Below are positions 34,230 through 44,588 of a stretch of 64,000 nucleotides of DNA, piece after piece. Source of the stretch: Halichondria panicea (Eukaryota > Porifera > Demospongiae > Suberitida > Halichondriidae); NCBI RefSeq assembly GCF_963675165.1, contig NC_087379.1, positions 1,864,201-1,928,200 on the forward strand, read 5' to 3'. The notes beneath the pieces were generated by a model, which was not told the DNA's origin, searched no databases, and saw nothing but the letters and a program-made list of their open reading frames with translations. Each line of letters opens with the position of its first letter. The stretch's first letter is position 1. A program made the translations under genes and the position numbers.

Positions 34230-37200
34230 ATGCCTGCAACCAAGAGGTGGCACTTTGAGTTTCTCGTGGGTGGAGTCAGTGGTATCACTGTGTACAAGAA
34301 TGGTGCAAGGATTAAGAGCTACAAACTCCCAAATCGCCCAGTCTTGGAAAGTGTATATTCAATAGGTACTCCTTCTACTAGAAAGACTTGTGATAAGGTT
34401 AAAGAATACCTAGATCAAGCCATTGAGGTAAGCTATAATGTATAACAATGTTGTAATTTTAGTAATAAGCACCACAGATATAATCCTGGTTTTTATTGGT
34501 CATACAGGTCACATTTAAATGCAAGACTACTGTGCTCCTGAACCGGAAGGAGTTTGAATGGAATAAATCAGCATTTTGTCGACTGTTGAGGCTGTCTCCT
34601 GGGGCGAGAGCAGTCGACTTCATTCAAGTCTTCAACCAACTGACAAAGGTATCATAATAATGTGTCTTGCCCATTTCTGCGTGATTGCTAAGGTGTACAA
34701 CAGTTGATACAGTCCCTGTTTTCACATAGGAATAATGGGGGGGGGGGGGTCATATAGATCCTTGTGATAGGGAAAATGTAATAATTGATGTACAATGCGT
34801 TTTTCATGTACATCACTTGTTTACATACATTGTACATAAAATTAACATAATAATAACTCTATATAATTATAAAGTTTACTTAATAATTATAGTATAGAGT
34901 TCATATATGATCGCTAACCCACCAATATATAACCGTTTAAATTGCTGTCTGCATGCATGCTTATAATAATTATTATATACCCATGCATGCATCATGCGTG
35001 GGAAAACAGTTGAACATACAATCAGTGCATGGCAATCAATGTTTGTACGTGTGAATTCTATATCTTGACATCATGCACTGTATACAAACCTCGTGTTTAT
35101 AATCTACACTAGCTAACCTGATAAGGTATTAAAATTGTTACAGCAGCTATATGTATGTACATATTCTTACTTTATCTACAGTTCAATTCTGACCGAGGCT
35201 TCTTAGTTCCTGTAAGCCCCCTGCCAACCAGTTCGGAGTTGCTAACTGAGGAGGCGTTGTCTGATGGTGGTGACTCTGAGGATGACCACCCGCTGTCTTC
35301 ATTGACAAGTACCCAAAGCATAGACGGCAGCCACCAACTTGGAGAAAAGAGAAGTCAGCAGGAGGAGGAAGTATCGAGAAAGAGGATGAAGCACAAAGAT
35401 ACTATGGACGATGCGATCTTCACCAAGAAGATTGGTAAGCTGCATGTGTGCCAACTGTATCACACATGCAATTTCAACCTTGCTTGCGCATGCGCACCAA
35501 GGCACAATTGAACTTCTCTCACTTGATATTGTATATGCATGCATGCAGGAACTATTGATCTCCAGCTGAGAAACCTCTCAGAACCCAAAACACAATGCTG
35601 TTTAAGAACGGTTGACACTGTATTTGTGGAGGAACTAGTGAAGAAGTTCACTAAGAATCCCTCTGCTCCAGGTGTACCTCCGATTGCTGTTCTGTGCATT
35701 TCTGTTGAGAGCATAGATGTGTTTGACACCAACAGAGTGGACGCCTATAAGTACGAGCTGCTTGGAGGCCAGCATACAGCCTTGGCAAGAAGGATAGTAG
35801 CAGCCAAGTCTCCAGACAATACGTTGCTACAGACTGTCCTTGCTGAGGTGTATGTTGGTCTGACAGACGATGAAGCACTTAGGCTCGCCTCTCGCCACAA
35901 CACAAATAGTCATTTTATCCACAAGATGACACATCGGGACTATGTAAGTTAAAGAATTCAAAATTCCTCTAAGAAATAAGCTGTGTTCATTCATTTTGCT
36001 ATGATTATAGCTTGAGGCCTGCCGATCGAAACTGTTTTCAATGTGCGGTAAGGCTCCTGAGGAGGAAACCCCAAAAGACTCGGTGGAATGGAAGGATGTG
36101 TGCAAGCGATGCATTTTACCTCAGGTATTATACTATTTCGTCTGTTAATATACATTGTACTTTACAGAACTGATCCATGCATGCTCATAATATTTGTCCA
36201 AATCTTAGGATATGGGCCGCTGCACAATGGAGAATATCTTTAAGCAGGCAAGCTTTACTAAGGAAGTCTGGGCATTGGCCATATCGGTCATGAACTTGTA
36301 CGAGGAGGGGGAGCTGAAAGACCAGACCCTCTCAACAAAATCTCTGACTACAAAGCCCGAGTTTAAGCAGCAAAATTTTAGCCCAATCCAGTGCCTTCCT
36401 GATGAGTTCAAGCTGGAAATGTTATCAAAGGTATACAAGCGCTTGAGAAGATTTTCTATAGACAAAATAATATTGTTACGTGTAAAGAAGCACATGCAGA
36501 GGTATAATATAGGAGCCTGACAGCGTAATCTATTTATATCTGCATTGAAGTTGTTATGAATTAATAGTAACAGTTTTTTAGATCATGTTTGCCTGCAATC
36601 TGATAGGCTATAGAGGAAGTGTTCTATCCAACTTAGTATACTTACCGTATAGCGCGAAATTTTCGAGGCACTTATATTTCGTGGATTGGCCTCTAAAAAC
36701 CATTTCGTTGCACAATGTTCGCGGAATGACTGCTTACGGGAAGCCACGCCTTTAAATATTTGCACGATAGCAGGTAATTCTAATTAAAGAACAATTTTCG
36801 TGGACTTAATTTTCGTATAGAATTCTAACCCACGAAATCCGCGAAAATTAAGCCCCTCGAACATTTCGCGCTATACGGTATTTACTTCACTTATGTAGCA
36901 AAGATTAGATAAGAATAGTGCATGATTGACTAAATTGAGAATCATGGTTGCTATATTATGCATGATCTATAATCAGGGCTAGTAGAACCCTCTCTACACG
37001 TTCGGGATACTACAACCATGCAGCTCTAAATATTAATTATTAATTTTCCAGGTTTCAAGCAGTGAGCTAAGCCTTGCCGAATTAAAGGAAGAAGCTACCA
37101 GCTACAGATCAAGAAAGTCTCTGCAAAGGGCTTTCTGCAAGTAAATTAACAATCACATGCATGCATTTGTATAGACACTGTTTAGGAAGTTTCTAGAAGC

Positions 37201-37467
37201 CCAAAGGGCTGGTAATTGTAGTATCCCGAACACGGTGAGGGTTCTACTAGCCCTGACTCGTGAGGACTTCTAAATCATGTGGAAACTTCCTTTTTTTGAT
37301 CTAAAGTGTATTATTTCTATAATCACATTTTTTAAGTCAAGTATAATTCCATCCCAGGATAACTACTTCCAGTACGTGGTGCGAGGCAAAACGTAGATTT
37401 CCTGCCTTCACTACCCCAGAGCGTCTGAGGACATTCCATCAGATATGTTTAACCAATACCGGCGTCT
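34230..37467 (+). CDS. ParB/Srx-like domain protein (N-terminal half of a ParB-MTase?)
   Basis: Exons 34230-34427, 34508-34648, 35182-35434, 35549-35943, 36011-36124, 36209-36430, 37052-37140 and probably 37358-37467; the first six keep phase exactly. Exon 1 starts MPATKRWHFEFLVGG (no family recognised). Exon 3 is acidic with a basic KRSQQEEEVSRKRMKHK tail, likely nuclear targeting. Exon 4 has the ParB pattern: FVEELVKKF, PPIAVL, YELLGGQHTALARR (the GG-H box), TVLAEVYVGLTDDEALRLAS and RHN near the end, as in ParB N-terminal/Srx-fold domains. ParB domains joined to DNA methylases are known from bacteria and phages. Here the methylase half lies 8-10 kb upstream, at the other end of the element. 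If exon 7 is last, a stop follows directly at 37142. Confidence 0.6.
36643..36880. mobile_element. MITE with TACCGTATAGCGCGAAA ends
   Basis: 238 bp, inverted termini TACCGTATAGCGCGAAATTT and CATTTCGCGCTATACGGTA with inner TTCGAGG/CCTCGAA. Inserted in the intron between exons 6 and 7 of the ParB-like gene. Confidence 0.78.
36976..37257. repeat. Inverted repeat around exon 7 of the ParB-like gene
   Basis: GGGCTAGTAGAACCCT near 36978 and CGTTCGGGATACTACAA near 37005 are inverted as TTGTAGTATCCCGAACACGG and AGGGTTCTACTAGCCCTGA at 37217-37257. The right arm abuts a scrap of the 59383-59497 MITE (AGACACTGTTT near 37173). Confidence 0.6.
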
Positions 37468-38115
37468 ACACTACTCCAACAAAGACTATTACAACGAGGA
37501 TACCCCAAAAAACTTATCAACAAAACAATGAAACTATAACGTACAAAGATAGACAACAATACCTTTCACCAACACCACCCCAAAACTCTACGCGACCACC
37601 AATCTTAAAATGTCTACCTCCACCAGTATTTAGTCTGTTAAAATCCATGATTTTACAAAACTTCTAAATACGTAGCGTATCCACGATTTATTACTTTAGG
37701 CCACAAAACTCTACGCAATGAATTAGTGGTAGCACGAATCAACCACACAGACGAGCAAATTATAGATATTATTCTTATGCTAGGTAATGAAGGAGCTTGT
37801 CAACCACACACGACTGTGCAGGTATGATGCCTAACCTCGTCAATACTAAAACAACAATCCAAACATGCAAGCATCTGAGATGTGTAACCTGCAAGCACTG
37901 CAACACGGGTAATTCATTTAAAAGCACATCGACAGGTCGCCAATACACCATTAGAAACTCATTCACCTGTAACTCAAACAACATTATCTACCTAATAACC
38001 TGCACTAAATGTAAGAAGCAATACGGAGGATACACCCGGACAACACTCAAGGACACAATAAACCAACACCAAACGAACATTAAAAAAATTCACCGAGCAA
38101 TACTTATTAAGACAT
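37468..38115 (+). mobile_element. Penelope-like retroelement remnant (GIY-YIG end)
   Basis: Plus-strand remnant carrying the C-terminal GIY-YIG endonuclease pattern of Penelope-like elements: CKHLRCVTCKHCNTG, then NIIYLITCTKCKKQYGGYTR. Upstream is the RGYP-type linker of the same family. Truncated at the 5' side and broken, with several breaks. It lies between the ParB-bearing element and the NUP210 first-exon copy. Confidence 0.7.
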
Positions 38116-38204
38116 GTTAGAATTATTTTTAGGCTTAAATCTTTGCATTCAAACTATCGACTGTAACTCAGGGTCACCGCTTGCACTAGTATCCCCCTCC
38201 CCTA

Positions 38205-38390
38205 CACACACACTGACCAAGAGAAGCAACCTTGAGGGGAGCTCAGAGTGAAGTTGACCTTGACTCCAGTGCTGGAGGGGACATAGGGAAGTAAAACCAC
38301 CGGTACGTTCAGCTTCCCCAGAGAGCTGGCTTTATGAAGGGAGCAGACAAGTGTGAGGACCGTGGCTGCTATCAAGGCTGCCTTCATCTT
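38205..38390 (-). pseudogene. NUP210: NUP210 first-exon copy 3 (best preserved)
   Basis: Minus strand, open from the ATG: MKAALIAATVLTLVCSLHK is a typical signal peptide, followed by LNVPVVLLPYVPS and VNFTLSSPQGCFSW, matching human KLNIPKVLLPF and VNFTLEASEGCYRW. It is intact as an exon. The next NUP210 exon (seen at 50295-50425 for another copy) is not found downstream here. Confidence 0.75.
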
Positions 38391-38549
38391 GATATCTAGT
38401 AGTATAGGAGAGATAGTTCATGTAGTTTTTTATATAGCTTTCAGTGATTCCACATCGCTTTCTGATCTCTGACCCCATGCAACACCCCCTCATCTTGAGC
38501 AGCCCCTCCCCCACTTTGTTTGAATAATAACACACATACATGCACCAAT

Positions 38550-39757
38550 GTTTTTTTGTTTTTTTGTTTTTTTGTAGGCCCCAGGTGGGGTAAAAATAAT
38601 TATTAGAGGAATGGCATGTACAGTGACAAGGGTACGCGTAAAATAGTAGATAACTATTGTTAATATTAATTACTGTCCTGTGAGATGGGATTCTGCTGAG
38701 ATCAGGTCGATCTCAATGGGTGTCCTGGCTGCATGTCCCACCGACATCTTGCACCTCTAATTGCTTGGATGGCTGAGCGTAGGAGGGAGAAGGTTAGGCG
38801 ACATCTTAGCCAGCATAGAGTTTTATTGTAGGTGATGTCCCATTTCTGGGCAAGTAGTGAGCTCAGGCGTTTGTAGAAGAGTGATGCTTCTACGCCCATG
38901 CCTCCTGTAACGGATAAAACTAACGGTGTGAAAGAGGAGTGTTCAACTTCCTGGACTCTTTGCTGATAAGCCCGTTTCTTTTCCAGTTCGTGTTTTCTGT
39001 ATGTTGCTGCATGTACATGTGACTGGTTTCTGTTGGAGGGGGCGAGGGGGTTGAACACTCTCACATCAAAGTATGTTTTTTGGAATCTTCCCCCCAGACA
39101 CCATTGGCCGATATATCCAAACGTGCGTTTTCTTGGCTGTTCGCTGAGGCCCCGTTGAGTTGGTCCGTGCTCACAGGTTGTAGGTTGGGCTCCACACACA
39201 CTTCACTGCATACTTCCGTGAGAAGGGATGCTGTGGTATCTCTTATTTCGTTGTGCCTTAACGTAGGAAACCCTCCTTTGGCACAGGAGAGGGCGTGCTC
39301 CACATTGAAATTTTTGCCACAGTCGCATTTGGAGGGCAAGCAAGTTGGGGTTCAGCCATAGCGTAGTGCCAGGGCATCTTGGAAGGCCGACTTGTGTAGT
39401 GTGAATCCATGTTCCGATAGTGGGAGAACCGTGAGCCAAGTGGAGGCTACAGAATAAGCAGTAATGTCGAAATGTCACGAATCATCAATCTAATTAGAAC
39501 CTTGGCCATTGTCTAGCTTATGAGCAGAACGCTTGAAAAAGGGCCTTCTGAGCTGTAGAATGCAGCTCAAGTGTCCTCAGTACAATCACTAACACGTCCT
39601 CCAACCAAGTCGAACCGTTACGGTCTGCAGCAACCAGAGCCACTAGTTCTCTTGAAGTGTCCGACGTCGTCCACTTTTTTTTCTTCTCAACATGACCCGA
39701 TTAGAGCCTCGCTTCGCTCGGAATAATTCTTATAAAGTAGACAAAAAAATAATTATG
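38550..39757 (-). mobile_element. Retroelement remnant with RLE-like C-terminal domain
   Basis: Minus-strand insertion flanked by CATGCACCAAT on both sides (38539-38549 and 39758-39768), with an A-rich tail made of (A7C) units at its 3' end. Coding remnants include a CCHC-type finger (CDCGKNFNVEHALSC), then ARLDISANGVWGE and YFDVRVFNPLAPSN, resembling the restriction-like endonuclease of early-branching non-LTR elements. 5' truncated and broken, with a few breaks. The exact clade is uncertain. It split the NUP210 exon / TKL unit. Confidence 0.65.
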
Positions 39758-39884
39758 CATGCACCAATATAATGCTAAGACGGCCAAACATTAATAATAA
39801 TCACATAAATAAAATAAGTACAAAAATTAAAACAAAAATTAATAATGATTAACATGGGGTAGTCGATCGCAAAACTATTTCACA

Positions 39885-40820
39885 CGTTTAGAAATGATGC
39901 TAAACGTTCTAAGGCTCCGAGTCCAATTGTTTGATGTGGTGTAGCACAGTGTCCATGGAGGGTCTGTCCTGAGGGGAGTGAGAGACACAGGAGGTATTGA
40001 GTGGGTGGAACTCTCGCCATACACCTTCCATACTCGATAGCAGACGAAAAACAGTTCAGATTTCGGAAATGTTAGAGACACCACTTCACAAGCAAGCACT
40101 CTAAAACTGTACACATCGATCTTTGTCGTCTGTTGTGGTGCTGGTTGTGGGGAGTATGGAGATTGAGGAAATGCCTCAGGGGCAGTGTACAGGATAGCAC
40201 CTTCTCCAGGAGTAGTGGCATCTCGAGCTAGGTTGGCTGATCCAAAATCAGAGAGTTTGGCAAGCCATCTGTTGTTGGGTAGAGAGAGGAGAACAGAACA
40301 GAACTCACATCTCTGTGGATGATGGGTTCCCTAGCTCTGTCGGTGGAGATAAACCAGAGCTGAGGAGATGTCTCCAAGGATCCTTTGCTTGTTGGGACCA
40401 ACACGATTGTCCTGGTAGGCAGAACATAGATAGGTATAGTAGACCTGTTTACTCGTTGAAGGTGGCAGCAACATAAGAGGACAAGGTTGGGGGTGGCGAA
40501 TCTCACGTCGAATTGGCTGCTATGATTGGTGGTTGAGAGAGAGGCCACTCTTCGTTGGAGGACGTCTACTTGTCCTCTGAGGGTCTCTATCCGCTGTTGG
40601 TTCTTTGTGTCAGATCATTGTCGTTGGTTGTTGGCATGTGTGAGCTGATGGTTGGCTCTCGCCCACTGTTCATTAGAGTGTGTTAGCTGGTGCTGTAGTT
40701 GGTCATTTTCTGAACGTAATGTTGAGACTGTTTCAGCGGCACAGGTCGATCCAATCCCTTGTTGCAATTGTAAATATGACTGTGGTCCCATTGTTTCAGG
40801 TATCGTAACCAGTCCCATCT
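39885..40820 (-). pseudogene. Tyrosine-kinase-like gene fragment with catalytic core
   Basis: Minus strand from 40818: a coiled-coil-like segment (LRSENDQLQHQLTHSNEQW, ANHQLTHANNQ), then the kinase: ILGDISSALVYLH, EPIIHRDVSS (catalytic loop, HRD), DFGSANLARDATTPGEGA, LYTAPEAFPQ (APE), VYSFRVLACEVV, and DRPSMDTVLHHIK to a stop. A stop and frame changes around the HRD exon show decay. This is the most complete of four kinase copies in the window, and the only one with HRD, DFG and APE. Confidence 0.68.
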
Positions 40821-40871
40821 CTCTCAGCTCAGAGTGTCAGAGTGGAGTTCTCTCCGGTGAAACCAATATCC

Positions 40872-41046
40872 TAGCCTCCTTCGCAGCCTCTTCTGTCCTT
40901 TATCACAGTTCAATAAGATAAAATACGGGACTAATTGGAGGAACAAAGAAAGAAAGAAGGAAGAGCTTCCTTCGTTCTTTCTTTGTTCCTCCAATTTTCT
41001 CTTCTGTGACAAAGAACAGAAAAAGGAGAGGCTGCGAAGGAGGCTA
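40872..41046. mobile_element. TAGCCTC-family foldback MITE, 9-bp duplication
   Basis: 175-bp hairpin-forming element with ends TAGCCTCCTTCGCAGCCTC / GAGGCTGCGAAGGAGGCTA and CCAATATCC duplicated on both sides (40863-40871, 41047-41055). Arms almost fully paired (AAAGAACGAAGGA region in the middle). Confidence 0.85.
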
Positions 41047-41121
41047 CCAATATCCTGCCAGAGAGCAGTATAGATTGATTTTATGACAGGTATTGTGATA
41101 AACAAGCAATGCACACACCAC

Positions 41122-41209
41122 TAGCTTCGACCCCAGGCCGATCGGTCTCCAATTGCTCGGAGGCGACCTAGCGTTCAATTGGAGACGGATCGGCCTGGGG
41201 TCGAGGCTA
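41122..41209. mobile_element. Small TAGC(T/C)TCGA foldback
   Basis: 88-bp near-palindrome, TAGCTTCGACCCCAGGCCGA / TCGGCCTGGGGTCGAGGCTA, with CAATTGGAGAC or its complement in both arms. Target duplication unclear. Confidence 0.65.
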
Positions 41210-41214
41210 ACACC

Positions 41215-41480
41215 GTCACATGAACTCTCACCATTCCACCAGTCCAATGTACCAGTTGATTTCTCTTGAAAGATGGATCTTCTCCCTTCTCTGTCATAGT
41301 GACCGTGAGCATCTGTCCAACAAGTAGTGGCTCACTGGTGAACACTACACCATAGTCGTGGTCCCTCACTCTAGTGGCTACTGTGTTGCTCTGTGTTATT
41401 AGCAACCCTTGCTCCTATGGAATTGAAGGTAACAAGAGAGCTGCTCCATTCCACTCTAGCTCTACCTATAAACAAGGCAC
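41215..41480 (-). pseudogene. Neuralized homology repeat (NHR) fragment
   Basis: Minus strand: FIGRARVEWSSSLVTFNSIG, then NTVATRVRDHDYGVVFTSEP, LLVGQMLTVTMTEKGEDPSF and VHWTGG, fitting the NHR domain (xxATR, GxVFS/T, PL.VGE pattern). NHR domains bind Delta-like ligands or centrosomal partners in neuralized proteins. Only one partial domain is present, with no start, so a fragment of a duplicated gene. Confidence 0.6.
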
Positions 41481-42129
41481 CAGTAGCCATCTTGCATCCA
41501 TTACCACCCACTTCAGACCCTCCCTTTGTTTACACACAACGCCCCCACATTACATTCCAATAGAGAAACATACAACACACAAAGTACAGTCCTATCAGAG
41601 TCAGTGAGGTAATTTTTGTCTTGGGGGCACTTTTCCTTGCTCTCTCTTTGGGTCTCTCTTCCGCCACAGCACAATCTCCTGCAGGGGAGGAGTTCACGTC
41701 AATCATGCAATCACTTAATTTACATAACATCAAAAATTAATAGCATACCGGTATACCCGGAAAATTATGCGGATTATAATTATTCAAACTGACTTCTAGG
41801 GTTTTTTTATTTGGCATCTCAGATCATGCAGGCGTGGACACTGCTGCAATGACGTTGCGTCCACCGGAAAAACTTAATTTAAAATGGGCAAGCCATTTAA
41901 CCCACCAAATTTTCCAGTAATAACGGCACTGCAATTGTTATTCCCTATCCTAACCCTCTCGTTCTAACGTCTACTCTACTATAAGTTACACACATAATTA
42001 TTTAACAATTTTAATGTATAATTATTATTATAGCCAATTTAGTCAGTCTCATGTACACTAGCTACACCACACCCCACTGTTACCAGTAGCTACCCCCTAG
42101 CTAGCAACCCCTCTAACAACACCACGCCC

Positions 42130-42350
42130 CCTCACCTGCTGTTTGAAGTATCTCCTCTCCTCCTCATCCACTATAGCACGAGGTTGAGGTAGTAGCCAAC
42201 ACTAAACTTCTTGTTAATGTCCCTAATAGTGGGAGTGAGGTCATAGCCTGCCAGGAACAGACGGATGGGGATGGGCTCCCCCCTCACTGGAGCACCATCC
42301 CGGCATGATCTCATACTCGGCCACCTGCTCATTCTCAGTGTAGATATTAG
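42130..42350 (-). pseudogene. VPS26: VPS26 (retromer) exon fragment
   Basis: Minus strand: TENEQVAEYEIMPG, then in a second frame GAPVRGEPIPIRLFLAGYDL, TPTIRDINKKFSVGYYLNLV and after another shift DEEERRYFKQQ. This matches the C-terminal arrestin-like half of retromer subunit VPS26 (recalled human AKYEIMDGAPVKGESIPIRL). Two small indels break the frame. Residue identity to the human protein is very high, so the copy is recent. Confidence 0.82.
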
Positions 42351-42589
42351 GAGCTGTGTGTGTGTGTGGGTGGGGGGTAGCTAAACATAACAATCAATGA
42401 ATTATTGCTAGAAAACTGGTGTTTTAAATGTACAATTGTAGCTTGACGTGGACCTGTAGCCATGATGTTGAACCTATTGCGATATAGAATAACTTCGCAG
42501 TTTTAATTTGAAGCTCTACAATACGAAAAATACGTACATTTCTATACGAAAATAACCCGCTATACAGTATTACAAGCCATGTACAAGCC
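42351..42589. other. Gap without a gene
   Basis: Spacer containing a decayed TACCGTATAGCGGG-type MITE tip near 42545-42572 (AACCCGCTATACAGTA). Nothing else seen. Confidence 0.5.
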
Positions 42590-44400
<1,811 letters not shown>

Positions 44401-44588
44401 CATGGAGACCCTGCAGTGAAGGGGGGTGGGGTGAGCTATCGAGGTACGATACTAAAGGTACGACTATAACTGGAGAGACTCAGTACACACGTACACAGGG
44501 ACAGCATGGGCAAAGAATTCACTGGTTTCAATTTCAATATACAGTAGCAATGTTACAATAACTCAACAAATTTAACAACAAAAATTAA

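Larger units (their letters stand above)
27628..37467. mobile_element. Large element: DUF7869 transposase, ParB-like and MTase-like genes
   Basis: 9.8-kb block lodged between the duplicated TRIM upstream flank (ends GTCGGGATATTTA, where other copies continue differently) and a Penelope-like remnant. Contents in order: MTase-like gene (plus, 27643-29397), a palindrome, DUF7869 transposase gene (minus, 29860-34048), a 181-bp divergent promoter, ParB-like gene (plus, 34230-37467). CAATACCGGCGTCT occurs at both ends (27644-27657 and 37454-37467). No TIRs at these ends. All three genes have well-formed introns. The arrangement looks like one element opened at an internal point. Boundaries are inferred. 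Confidence 0.65.

Noticed and set aside
37380-37660. A long plus-strand open stretch continuing from the ParB-like exon into the next element
   Set aside because: Past 37467 the sequence follows the Penelope-like pattern in a different frame; the continued openness is chance.
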